Source: Syntrophaceae bacterium UBA2280
GTDB lineage: Bacteria > Desulfobacterota > Syntrophia > Syntrophales > Smithellaceae
Assembly: GCA_002347685.1 (NCBI GenBank)
Contig: DDWS01000071.1
Location: 1-34,712 of the forward strand
Direction: 5' to 3'
DNA length: 34,712 nucleotides
Position numbers and translations under genes: made by a program. The number at the start of each line of letters is the position of its first letter. The first letter of the stretch is position 1. This document shows, piece after piece, positions 8,137-15,976 of this stretch. The notes under the pieces were generated by a model, which was not told the DNA's origin, ran no database searches, and saw only the letters and a program-made list of their open reading frames with translations.

Positions 8137-9702
8137 CTACTTGGCAAAATTGGAGACTCGGGTTTCACGGATGACCGTGACTTTAATCTGTCCCGGATAA
8201 GACATCTCGTTTTCAATCTTCTTGATGATGTCATTGCACAGCATCACCGTGTCATTGTCCGAAATTTTTTCATTTTCCACCATGATGCGGATTTCACGCC
8301 CCGCCTGGATCGCAAAGCACTTGTCGACACCGTTGAAGGAATGGGCGATCTTTTCGAGTTCCTCGAGGCGCTGAACGTAGGTTTCCAGCATTTCGCGGCG
8401 AGCGCCGGGACGGGCCGCCGAAAGCGTATCCGCCGCCTGAACCAGTACGCCCAGAAGCGTGTTGTTGCGACCGTCGTCATGGTGGGTGGCAATCGCCTGA
8501 ACAATGCGCGGGTTTTCTCCGAAACGCTTGGCAAAATCCGCGCCGATGGCGGCGTGCGTGCCCTCGATCTTGTGATCCACCGCCTTGCCGATATCGTGCA
8601 GAAGACCGGCGCGCTTGGCTTCCTTGATGTTCATTTTCAGCTCCGCGGCCATCAGGCCGGTCAGATAGGCCACATCGATGGAGTGCTGCAACACGTTTTG
8701 CGAGTAGCTTGTACGGTATTTGAGTGATCCCAGCATGGTGATGATTTCCGGATGGATATCGTGAACGCCGCAGTCGAAGGATGCCTTCTCACCGGTTTCC
8801 CGGATGATCTGATCCACCTCGGTACGGACCTTCTTCACGATTTCCTCTATCCGGCCGGGATGGATGCGTCCGTCCTGAATCAGTCGCTCCAGCGATATAC
8901 GGGCGACTTCGCGCCGGACCGGATCAAAACTGGAGAGCACCACCGCTTCCGGTGTGTCATCGACAATCAGGTCAATGCCGGTTGCCGCTTCAATCGCACG
9001 GATATTGCGTCCTTCACGCCCGATGATGCGGCCTTTCATTTCTTCACTGGGAAGGTTGACGACCGATACCGTATGCTCCGCCACATAATCCCCCGCGTAT
9101 CGCTGAATGGAGTAAGCGATGATTTCACGGGCCTTGCGATCCGCAGTGAGCTTGGCTTCCTCTTCAATTTTCCTCACCAGCACCGCCGCGTCATGTTTGG
9201 CGTCGGATTCCATGGACTGGATCAGGATGTTTTTGGCCTCTTCGGGCGTGATGCCGGCGATCTTCTCAAGCTGCTCTTTTTGTTCCTGCACCAGGGTATC
9301 GAGCCGCCGGTGCTTTTCTTCAAGTGCGCTCTCTTTCTGGCCTAAGGTCTTTTCCCGTCCTTCAATATTCGATTCCTTCTGCGACAGAGAATCCATCCGT
9401 TTTTCGAGACTCTCCTCTTTCGTCCGGATGCGTCTTTCCAGACCCTCCAGATCATTTTTAATCTCCTTGGTCTCCCGGTCAAAATCCGCCTTCATTTTCA
9501 GCAGATTTTCCTTGGCCTGCAACATCGATTCTTTTTTGATGGTCTCGGCTTCCTTTTTGGACTCCTCGACAATCCGCGCCGACAAACTCTCTGACGCCTT
9601 GACTTTTTTTGTTGTAAAAATCTTGTTGAGAACGAAACCGAAAATCGCACCGAACAGCACTGCCACAACTATCATCAGGACAAATAAACTGCCGTTTAAC
9701 AT
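8137..9702 (-). CDS. rny: Ribonuclease Y
   Basis: 521 aa, the membrane-anchored endoribonuclease that starts mRNA decay. Residues 4-26 are one transmembrane helix, 35-200 a highly charged coiled coil, about 210-270 a KH RNA-binding domain (GRIIGREGRNIRAIE), and about 330-430 the HD domain with H340 in QHSIDVAYL and H369-D370 in LLHDIGKAVDH. Length and order match the family. The ATG at 9702 follows a very good site, GAGGAGG. The gene lies downstream of zapA and the 6S RNA and upstream of ymdB and tyrS. A 194-nt space separates it from the 6S RNA end and carries a hairpin. Confidence 0.98.
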   Translation of the reverse strand: MLNGSLFVLMIVVAVLFGAIFGFVLNKIFTTKKVKASESLSARIVEESKKEAETIKKESMLQAKENLLKMKADFDRETKEIKNDLEGLERRIRTKEESLEKRMDSLSQKESNIEGREKTLGQKESALEEKHRRLDTLVQEQKEQLEKIAGITPEEAKNILIQSMESDAKHDAAVLVRKIEEEAKLTADRKAREIIAYSIQRYAGDYVAEHTVSVVNLPSEEMKGRIIGREGRNIRAIEAATGIDLIVDDTPEAVVLSSFDPVRREVARISLERLIQDGRIHPGRIEEIVKKVRTEVDQIIRETGEKASFDCGVHDIHPEIITMLGSLKYRTSYSQNVLQHSIDVAYLTGLMAAELKMNIKEAKRAGLLHDIGKAVDHKIEGTHAAIGADFAKRFGENPRIVQAIATHHDDGRNNTLLGVLVQAADTLSAARPGARREMLETYVQRLEELEKIAHSFNGVDKCFAIQAGREIRIMVENEKISDNDTVMLCNDIIKKIENEMSYPGQIKVTVIRETRVSNFAK

Positions 9703-9736
9703 GGTATTACCCTCCTCGTTGCCTTCTCGGAGCAGC

Positions 9737-9761
9737 GGCCGAACAGATTTACAAATCGGCC
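9737..9761 (-). promoter_or_regulatory. Hairpin in the rny leader
   Basis: GGCCGA (9761-9756) and TCGGCC (9742-9737) can pair around a 13-nt loop, about 35 nt before the rny start. No U-run follows, so it is not a terminator. It could be a stability or autoregulatory element in the untranslated leader; that is a guess. Confidence 0.35.
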
Positions 9762-9896
9762 AACCGCTCTCTTTGTCAGGCTATATTTAAACCTCTCGAC
9801 GAACGCGGAAAAGCGCGACATCGAAGGATTCATTGCATTTTTATGTTAGAAGAGACCAGGATGGGAAAAGAGAGTGTTTTACAGGGATGTAAAAAA

Positions 9897-10085
9897 GCCC
9901 CCGCCTATGCCGTGTTAATCACGATTTTGAACCTTTTTATAAGTGGGCGCCCGGTATTGTTTGTTTCAGGCTTTCTGCCATCCGACCAGCGGAAAAGGCT
10001 GACATGCACACCGCAAACAAGAATTAGGCCCCAGGTTCAAAGTGTTGGCTCAAAAACAAATGACAATCACGCACATCGCAGGGGG
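9897..10085 (-). ncRNA. ssrS: 6S RNA
   Basis: About 189 nt. 6S RNA binds the sigma70 RNA polymerase holoenzyme by mimicking an open promoter and slows transcription in stationary phase. The two ends are complementary in broken fashion: CCCCTGC at the 5' side against GGCGGGGG at the 3' side. The interior has the family's GAGCC near the left arm, GTGTGCATG about the middle, GCCTGAAAC after the central bubble, and TGGTCGGATGGCAG. A run of six U (9896-9891) follows. The 5' boundary lies 12 nt after the zapA stop, so it is probably cut from the zapA transcript. The zapA-ssrS order is the same as in many proteobacteria. Exact ends are estimates. Confidence 0.88.
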
Positions 10086-10097
10086 TATACCAATCTT

Positions 10098-10379
10098 TTA
10101 TTCACTTGCACTTTCAATCAATCGAATCAATTTCTCGGACCGGCTCTCAAGTCTGTCGCACAGGTCCTTGTTTACGCCCTCTAACTTTAGAAAATCTTCC
10201 GAAATGTTCAAGGCTGCCAGGATGGCAACGTCTAGCGCCCTTAGCCCTTCCCTGGACATCACAACCGCTTCCATCTTTTCATTCACAAACCGGACAACGT
10301 TGGCCACTTGTTCATCTTCCGCATCACTTAAAACCGCAAGCTCCTGCCCTAAAATTTTAATATCGTAACGCTTTTTCAA
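10098..10379 (-). CDS. zapA: Cell division protein ZapA
   Basis: 93 aa. ZapA binds FtsZ and bundles protofilaments at the division ring. The N-terminal part KKRYDIKILGQELAVLSD and the V-x-x-VNEKME segment are typical, followed by ALDVAILAALNISEDFL and a helical tail that would form the dimer coiled coil. The frame opens with a TTG at 10379 with only a weak site (GTGAG); no better start is near. It lies 18 nt after the zapB-like gene and directly before the 6S RNA. Confidence 0.9.
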   Translation of the reverse strand: MKKRYDIKILGQELAVLSDAEDEQVANVVRFVNEKMEAVVMSREGLRALDVAILAALNISEDFLKLEGVNKDLCDRLESRSEKLIRLIESASE

Positions 10380-10397
10380 AACTCACGCCCTGGAAGC

Positions 10398-10628
10398 TTA
10401 TTTTTCCACCTCTATGTCTGCAAGTAAATCAAGCAGTGAATCCACCCTCGCGCGTACGCTGTTTCTCTCCTCATCCAGTACCCTAAGCTTACTTTGAAAC
10501 TCCTCTATCTCCGATTCTTTATTTTTTAGCGCATCCTCCAATATTATGATCTGTTTTCTTAAAAAAACCTGTTCACTGACAATCTGTTTAATTTTTTCTT
10601 CAAGCTGTGCAAATTTTCCGATTTCCAC
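10398..10628 (-). CDS. ZapB-like coiled-coil cell division protein
   Basis: 76 aa and almost entirely coiled coil: heptad-like runs from LEEKIKQIVSEQVFLRKQ to the end, rich in E, K, L and R with no Pro or Gly clusters. That, plus the position immediately before zapA, fits the ZapB/ZapA-partner role of linking the Z ring with the nucleoid. Sequence alone is weak evidence because any short coiled coil looks similar. It starts with GTG at 10628, behind AAGGA, and is the first gene after the promoter at 10683-10711. Confidence 0.7.
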   Translation of the reverse strand: MEIGKFAQLEEKIKQIVSEQVFLRKQIIILEDALKNKESEIEEFQSKLRVLDEERNSVRARVDSLLDLLADIEVEK

Positions 10629-10682
10629 GTTCGTTTCTGTCCTTCATTTTCGGATAGCCACTGTCAGTTTCAGTCGAGTTCA

Positions 10683-10711
10683 TTTATGCCAATTCACCCA
10701 GGAGATGTCAA
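10683..10711 (-). promoter_or_regulatory. Sigma70 promoter of the zapB-zapA-ssrS-rny block
   Basis: On the minus strand a perfect TTGACA (10711-10706), a 17-nt spacer and CATAAA (10688-10683) lie between the dus gene stop and the zapB-like start. Transcription would begin near 10676, giving a leader of about 48 nt. Confidence 0.75.
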
Positions 10712-10720
10712 GTCATTATT

Positions 10721-11698
10721 TCAGAGGGATGAGTCGTGCAGCCGTTCGAAATATCTCTCCAATTCCGTTAACATCGAGTGATGATCCTTGAGTTTCCCGA
10801 CCGATTCCCTAAACCGGCCCGAACCAGCCAACCCCTTGGTATACCAGAGCAAATGCTTGCGGAACGTCCTTTCGGCAAGCCTGCTGCCACAAAAATCGGC
10901 CTCCGTCTCCCAGTGTTTCTTTATGATTTCAAGCCTTTGTTGCAATGTCGGCCCTGCGGCTGTCTCCCCGTCTGAAAGCATTTGGCCAATCCCTTGAAAT
11001 ATCCACGGATTCCCAAGCGCACCCCTACCCACCATGACCGCGTCACAGCCTGTTTCACGAAGCATCCTGACTGCGTCTTTCGCCTGCCAGATATCGCCGT
11101 TTCCGATCACCGGAATGCAGACTGCCTGTTTGACACGGGCAATGACCTCCCAATCGGCATGACCGGAAAACCCCTGATCGGCCGTCCGGCCGTGGACCGT
11201 CACCGCCGCCGCTCCGGCATCTTCGGCAATGCGCGCAAATTCCGGAGCATTGATCGAACCGGGGGACCAACCGGCACGGATTTTCACCGTCACCGGCACC
11301 GCAACTGCTTTGACGACCGCGGTGATTATTCGGCCGGCCAGCGGCAGATTTTTCATCAGCGCGGCGCCGGAACCTGTTTTGATCACCTTTCTCACCGGGC
11401 ATCCCATGTTGATATCGATGCAGTCCGGCTGGAGGTGCGCAACCCTCACGGCTGCCTGGGCGACAATGGCCGGATCGGAACCGAACAACTGCACCCCCAG
11501 AGGCCGGTCTCCGGGACAAGTAGCCAGATAGTGAATGGTTTTATCGGATTCGCGAATCAGCCCGTTGGCGCTGATCATCTCTGTAAAGCACAGCCCGCAG
11601 CCGAACGGACGCGCGATCAGCCGAAACGGCAGGTTCGTAATGCCGGCCAGCGGCGCAAGCAGCGCTTTTGAACCCAGGGCGTTGATCAAACCGGACAT
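10721..11698 (-). CDS. tRNA-dihydrouridine synthase (DusB-like)
   Basis: 325 aa, an FMN enzyme that reduces uridine to dihydrouridine in the tRNA D-loop. It shows LAPLAGITNLPFR at the start, the catalytic cysteine Cys100 in NMGCPVRKV, the FMN/tRNA loop HGRTADQGFSGHADW, NGDI in the next strand, and MVGRGALGNPWIF, then the helical C-terminal domain. The ATG at 11698 follows AGGA, 3 nt after the nucleotidyltransferase stop, so they are co-transcribed. The sequence fits the DusB clade best; the exact modified position is not readable. Confidence 0.95.
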   Translation of the reverse strand: MSGLINALGSKALLAPLAGITNLPFRLIARPFGCGLCFTEMISANGLIRESDKTIHYLATCPGDRPLGVQLFGSDPAIVAQAAVRVAHLQPDCIDINMGCPVRKVIKTGSGAALMKNLPLAGRIITAVVKAVAVPVTVKIRAGWSPGSINAPEFARIAEDAGAAAVTVHGRTADQGFSGHADWEVIARVKQAVCIPVIGNGDIWQAKDAVRMLRETGCDAVMVGRGALGNPWIFQGIGQMLSDGETAAGPTLQQRLEIIKKHWETEADFCGSRLAERTFRKHLLWYTKGLAGSGRFRESVGKLKDHHSMLTELERYFERLHDSSL

Positions 11699-11701
11699 AA
11701 A

Positions 11702-12457
11702 TTAATCCTGCCCGTCTTGCCGGTCTTCAAGATACCGTGCGGCCCGGTCCAGCTCGTCCGGTGTATTGATCCCCATCACTTCCATCGGATCGGATACGAT
11801 AAATGAAACCACCCTGCGACCTTGGCGGCGGGAAATTTCAATGATATCGGTCAGGTAATATTCCCCTTGCGCGTTGTGATTGCCGATTTGTACCACTGCC
11901 TCAAAAAGAGGCGGGCTTTCCGCGCAATAAATGCCCGTGTTGATTTCACAAACCCGCTTTTCTTCATCCGAGGCGTCTTTTGCCTCGACAATCCTCAGGA
12001 CCTCGCCATCTTCATCCTTGATCACGCGGCCATAACTGCCCGGGGCTTCCAGAACAACCGTCATGACTGTCACGTCCGCCTCACTTTCGCGATGGCGGTG
12101 AAGCAGGGCCCCGATCGTCTCCACGCTCAACAGGGGCACATCACCGCACAAAATCAAAACCGTGCCGGTAAATCCCTCAAAAGCCTCCCGGGCCTGCATG
12201 ACCGCATGGCCTGTGCCCAAAAGACCTTTCTGCTCAACGAACTCCAAATCTTCTCCGGCAACGGCCGACCGGACAGCGTCCGCCTGGTGACCGACAATCA
12301 CCGTCAGCTTTTCACAACCCGCGGCGCGGGCGGCCCCGGCCACGTAAGTCAAGAGAGGACGGCCCCTCAGCGGATGCAGGACTTTTGCCAGATCCGATTT
12401 CATGCGGGTCCCTTTCCCCGCCGCCAGGATGAGCGCGCGCAGATTCTTATCTTTCAC
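11702..12457 (-). CDS. GlmU N-domain-only nucleotidyltransferase
   Basis: 252 aa. Only the pyrophosphorylase half of GlmU is present; the C-terminal left-handed beta-helix acetyltransferase half (another ~200 aa) is missing. The active-site motif is LAAGKGTRMKSDLAK (11-25), followed by QKGLLGTGHAVMQA, CGDVPLL and EINTGIYCAE, then NAQGEYYLTDII. It would make UDP-GlcNAc, or another NDP-sugar, from UTP and the sugar-1-phosphate. The start is taken as the GTG at 12457, which overlaps the upstream CorC gene by 11 nt; the longer frame to 12556 would lie deep inside that gene. The missing acetyl step must be supplied elsewhere, or the substrate may differ. Confidence 0.88.
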   Translation of the reverse strand: MKDKNLRALILAAGKGTRMKSDLAKVLHPLRGRPLLTYVAGAARAAGCEKLTVIVGHQADAVRSAVAGEDLEFVEQKGLLGTGHAVMQAREAFEGFTGTVLILCGDVPLLSVETIGALLHRHRESEADVTVMTVVLEAPGSYGRVIKDEDGEVLRIVEAKDASDEEKRVCEINTGIYCAESPPLFEAVVQIGNHNAQGEYYLTDIIEISRRQGRRVVSFIVSDPMEVMGINTPDELDRAARYLEDRQDGQD

Positions 12458-13757
12458 GTTTTCGTTTTTCCTCGATCTCAACGGTTTTTCCCCTTTCCAG
12501 GTGCGGCGGGAAGACAACCCAGACGTCCTTGATGGATTTCTGGTCCGCGTTGTCAATCAGAAACGACACGCCGCCGTGCTCAAACTTTTCATTGCGCCTG
12601 GGGATATGCCCCATCTGCTGCATGAGAAAACCGCCGATGGTTTCGTAATTGCCTTCCGGAAATTTCACGTCCAGCATCTGATGCAGCGAATCCATCTCCA
12701 GTCGCCCCGACATCAGAAAACGGCCGGGAGCCACCTTTTTATAAAGCTTTTCACCTGCCACATACTCATCAATGCTGCCGACGATTTCCTCGCCGATATC
12801 TTCCATAGTGACAATGCCGACCGCACCGCCGTATTCATCCACCACGACGGCCATCTGCTCATGCTTTTTTTGCATCGCCATGAGCAGTTCACTGGCCTTC
12901 TTCGTTTCCGGAACATAGAAAATATCCGTCTGCATGCAGGACGCGACAGTGGCATCGCTATCGCCTTCGCCCCGACCCTTGAGCAGAACCTCCAGCAGAT
13001 CAAAATAGTTGAGAATGCCGACAACATTGTAAACCGTATCCGAATAAACGGGAATGCGCATGTACTTTTTATCAGCAACCACCCCCGCAGCTTCTTCGAT
13101 CTTCATGGTCTGGGGCAGGGCGGTCAGGGCGGAGATCGGCACCATGATCTCGTCCGCCGTCAGTTCGGAAAAATCAAACACCCGGCTGATCATTTCTTTC
13201 TCCGTGGTCAGAATATCGCCGCCCGTCGTTTTTTCGCCCAGAATGTATTTCAGGCCCTCCTTGGTGATATGCGAAGTCTGGACGGCATTCCTGTCGGAAG
13301 AAAGGTGAACGGTTCCCCGGGACACGGCCGCGATCACAAAAGCGATCGGATAGAGAATGATCGATGAGATTCGGATAAACCAGGCCACCCTAATCGCCAT
13401 TGTTTCGGCGTAATGCAGAAAGATACTGCGGACAATGATCATGACAAACAGCGTCGGCAGCATGATGGCAAAAGCAATCCGCTCGCCTGACACCGGCCCG
13501 TAATGAAAAATCAGCAGTCCGGTCGTCAGCGTGGACGCCGTGATGATCGCGAGATTCGTGCCGACCAGCGCCGTCGAGATAAACCATTCCGGCTTTTCCT
13601 TGAGCTTTACCGCCTGCAAAGCGGAAGAAGATCCGCTTCGCGCGCGGTGTTTGATTTTATTGACGTCGGAGGCAAATAACGCCACCTCACCGCCGGAATA
13701 GAGCGCCTCCAGCAGAAGACAGATCGCAATGGCCGCAATAATCAGATAAAGAGTCAC
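12447..13757 (-). CDS. CNNM/CorC-type transporter with CBS pair (second copy)
   Basis: 436 aa, a hemolysin C-type (DUF21-CBS-CorC_HlyC) inner membrane protein, linked to Mg/Co efflux. Residues about 1-170 form the DUF21 membrane part with several hydrophobic helices (LYLIIAAIAICLLLEALYSG first). Then come two CBS domains (around 215-340, with RIPVYSD and VVVDEYGGAVGIVTMED), and a C-terminal CorC domain with GNYETIGGFLMQQMGHIP. The GTG start at 13757 overlaps the TGA of the upstream paralogue as GTGA. The pair is a tandem duplication that has diverged. The transported ion is not established for this subgroup. Confidence 0.92.
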   Translation of the reverse strand: MTLYLIIAAIAICLLLEALYSGGEVALFASDVNKIKHRARSGSSSALQAVKLKEKPEWFISTALVGTNLAIITASTLTTGLLIFHYGPVSGERIAFAIMLPTLFVMIIVRSIFLHYAETMAIRVAWFIRISSIILYPIAFVIAAVSRGTVHLSSDRNAVQTSHITKEGLKYILGEKTTGGDILTTEKEMISRVFDFSELTADEIMVPISALTALPQTMKIEEAAGVVADKKYMRIPVYSDTVYNVVGILNYFDLLEVLLKGRGEGDSDATVASCMQTDIFYVPETKKASELLMAMQKKHEQMAVVVDEYGGAVGIVTMEDIGEEIVGSIDEYVAGEKLYKKVAPGRFLMSGRLEMDSLHQMLDVKFPEGNYETIGGFLMQQMGHIPRRNEKFEHGGVSFLIDNADQKSIKDVWVVFPPHLERGKTVEIEEKRKRER

Positions 13758-15064
13758 GTCTCTTCGTTTACCTCCCCGGAGGATTCCCTGGTGATCCGGA
13801 CTTTCAGAATCCGGGTTTGACCCACGACTTCCGCGCGGAAGGTATAGCCGTCCGAACCAACCTCCTCGCCGCATTCCGGCATTTTACCGAACAGATGCAG
13901 AACCAGGCCACCGATGGTGTCGAAATCGTCTTGAGGCAGATCCGCATCCAGCAGATCATTGCACTGCTCTACAGACGTGTGACCGGGAACAATCACCGTC
14001 TGCGAATCGACCTGTTCAAAACCGTCGCAGATCGCGTCGTCATCGCCGAATGTCTCTTCGAACAAGTGTTCCAGAATATGTTCGAGCGTCACCATACCGG
14101 AGACGCCGCCGTATTCGTCCACCACAATGGCGATTTGTGAAAAGTTCACCTGGAAATCGTGCAGCAGGCCGTGGATCGTTTTTTCCTCCGGCACAAAAAA
14201 AGGCTTCACCAGCAGCTTCCGGATACTATCCGGCCTTTGGCCGCGCCAGACATGGTTGAGCAGATCGCGGGCAAAAAGAATGCCGATGATATCGTCGCGG
14301 TCCTGGGTATAGATGGGCACCCGCTCCTGCTTCGCCTGTGCAATGGACCGGAGAATGTCCTCCACCGGCATGTCCAGCGGAAGACAGTACATGTCGACGC
14401 GGGGAATCATGATATCCGTCACCGGCCTGTCACCGAGCTCAAAAATGGTGGTAATGAGCTCCCTTTGCGAATCATCGACCACCCCTTCACGGCTGCACGC
14501 GTCGATGATCGTTTTAAATTCGTCTTCCATCAGGGCTTCCGAATCCATGCTCTTACGAGACCCATACCGTCTCAAAAAAAATCCGGAGACCTTTTCCAGA
14601 CCGGCAACCATCGGATACTCCAACTTGGAGACGGCGGCAAGCATCGGTGACACCATCGTGGAAACCTGCATGGGATAGGTTACCCCGAAGGTCTTGGGAA
14701 TGGCCTCACCGACGATGAGCAGAACCCCTGTGGTGAAAACAATGGATACCCATTGACCATCGGCTCCCAGAAGTCCGATGAAAAAGGATGCGGCCAGAAT
14801 CGAAATACTGATATTGACCGCTTCATTGCTGGTGACAATCGTGATGATCAGACGCTGGGGATTCGCCAAAAGTTTTACGACATAGTCGAAAAACGGATAA
14901 CGGTCCTGCTGCATCTTGTGTAAATGCAGGTCTGTCAGTGACAAAAGCGCGGCTTCCGCCGATGAAAAGAAACCGGAGAACATAAAAAGGATTGCGATAA
15001 TAATAATATCAGAGTCCAAACCCAATGCTGGATTACCCCACGACTTTTGTTGACTTATCGCCAT
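13754..15064 (-). CDS. CNNM/CorC-type transporter with CBS pair (first copy)
   Basis: 436 aa with the same plan: DUF21 membrane domain (IIIIAILFMFSGFFSSAEA at 20-38), two CBS domains (RVPIYTQDRDD and VVDEYGGVSGMVTLE), and the CorC/HlyC domain (DDFDTIGGLVLHLFGKMPE). The start is uncertain: the ATG at 15064 has no visible ribosome site, and a TTG 15 codons later would start close to the first membrane helix. It is transcribed ahead of the other copy, which begins inside its stop codon. It lies head to head with the DUF4197 gene, whose promoter is 85 nt away. Confidence 0.9.
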   Translation of the reverse strand: MAISQQKSWGNPALGLDSDIIIIAILFMFSGFFSSAEAALLSLTDLHLHKMQQDRYPFFDYVVKLLANPQRLIITIVTSNEAVNISISILAASFFIGLLGADGQWVSIVFTTGVLLIVGEAIPKTFGVTYPMQVSTMVSPMLAAVSKLEYPMVAGLEKVSGFFLRRYGSRKSMDSEALMEDEFKTIIDACSREGVVDDSQRELITTIFELGDRPVTDIMIPRVDMYCLPLDMPVEDILRSIAQAKQERVPIYTQDRDDIIGILFARDLLNHVWRGQRPDSIRKLLVKPFFVPEEKTIHGLLHDFQVNFSQIAIVVDEYGGVSGMVTLEHILEHLFEETFGDDDAICDGFEQVDSQTVIVPGHTSVEQCNDLLDADLPQDDFDTIGGLVLHLFGKMPECGEEVGSDGYTFRAEVVGQTRILKVRITRESSGEVNEET

Positions 15065-15148
15065 TTAACAGATTACGCGAAAAAAAGAAACCGCGCATTG
15101 CCGATTTTTGATGATCCTGTGAACATCCGCCCCGTCATGATTATTCCA

Positions 15149-15177
15149 TTGACATTGAAAAGCATCCTTCCTATACT
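15149..15177 (+). promoter_or_regulatory. Consensus sigma70 promoter of the DUF4197-purD operon
   Basis: TTGACA (15149-15154), a 17-nt spacer and TATACT (15172-15177) form a near-perfect promoter. Transcription should begin near 15184, leaving a leader of about 46 nt before the ATG at 15230. Confidence 0.85.
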
Positions 15178-15229
15178 CGCGCACACGAAAGGATTTTTCG
15201 CTAAACAAGGGCAGACGGGGAACCGCATC

Positions 15230-15946
15230 ATGAAAAAAACGATCATCCTGAGTGTAATGCTTATACTGTTTTCATCTTCATCCGCTCAGGCATCCTTTCT
15301 GGATCTGCTCAGGGACACGCTGGACGCAGCGAGAAAAACCCAATCCACGGATACTAAAATCGAGAGAGGACTCAAAGAGGCGCTCACCGTCGGTATGGAG
15401 AACACGATCGCCTACCTGGGCAGAAACGACGGCTATTTTGCCAACCAGGCCGTCAAGATCCTGCTGCCTGAAGAAGTTCGCCAGGCGGAAAAAGTATTGC
15501 GCGGCGTCGGTTTCGGGCCGCAGCTCGATGAATTTACGCTCAGCATGAATCGCGCCGCGGAAAAAGCCGCGCCGCTGGCTGCGGATATCTTCGCCACGGC
15601 TATCACGGAAATGAGCTTCGACGACGCCAACAGGATTCTGCGGGGCGGCAATACCGCCGCGACGGATTATCTGAAGTCCAAAACCCGCGATAAGCTGCTT
15701 GAACGCTTTCAGCCGGCGGTTCGCCGGGCCATGAGTGAATACAACGTGGCACAGCAATACGAAGCGATCACCGGCAAAGTGCAGAATCTGCCCCTCATCG
15801 GTAACGTCATCCATCTCGACGTAAACCGCTACGTGTCCTCAAAGGCGCTCGACGGACTGTTTCATGTCCTGGCGCAGGAAGAAACGAGCATCCGCACCAA
15901 CCCCAAAGCCAGGGTGACGGATCTGCTGAAGGAAGTTTTTAAATAG
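15230..15946 (+). CDS. Exported DUF4197 protein
   Basis: 238 aa. The first 22 residues form a signal peptide (KKTIILSVMLILFSSSSAQA, cleavage probably after AQA), so it is periplasmic; there is no lipobox. The mature part matches DUF4197: GLKEALTVGMENTI near the start, KILLPEEVRQAEKVLRG, ILRGGNTAATDYLK in the middle, and a helical C-terminal region ending in VTDLLKEVFK. The family's function is unknown. The start is the ATG at 15230; in-frame codons further upstream run through the promoter. It is followed 30 nt later by purD with its own site, so both should share the transcript. Confidence 0.88.
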   Translation: MKKTIILSVMLILFSSSSAQASFLDLLRDTLDAARKTQSTDTKIERGLKEALTVGMENTIAYLGRNDGYFANQAVKILLPEEVRQAEKVLRGVGFGPQLDEFTLSMNRAAEKAAPLAADIFATAITEMSFDDANRILRGGNTAATDYLKSKTRDKLLERFQPAVRRAMSEYNVAQQYEAITGKVQNLPLIGNVIHLDVNRYVSSKALDGLFHVLAQEETSIRTNPKARVTDLLKEVFK

Positions 15947-15976
15947 CCATTCATCTTTTTTCAGGAGTTTTTAGCC

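Noticed and set aside
7581..8174. Long plus-strand frame opposite ymdB (and similar ones opposite rny, glmU, corC and the long-chain synthetase)
   Set aside because: They mirror strongly conserved minus-strand genes, have no family match and no ribosome site.
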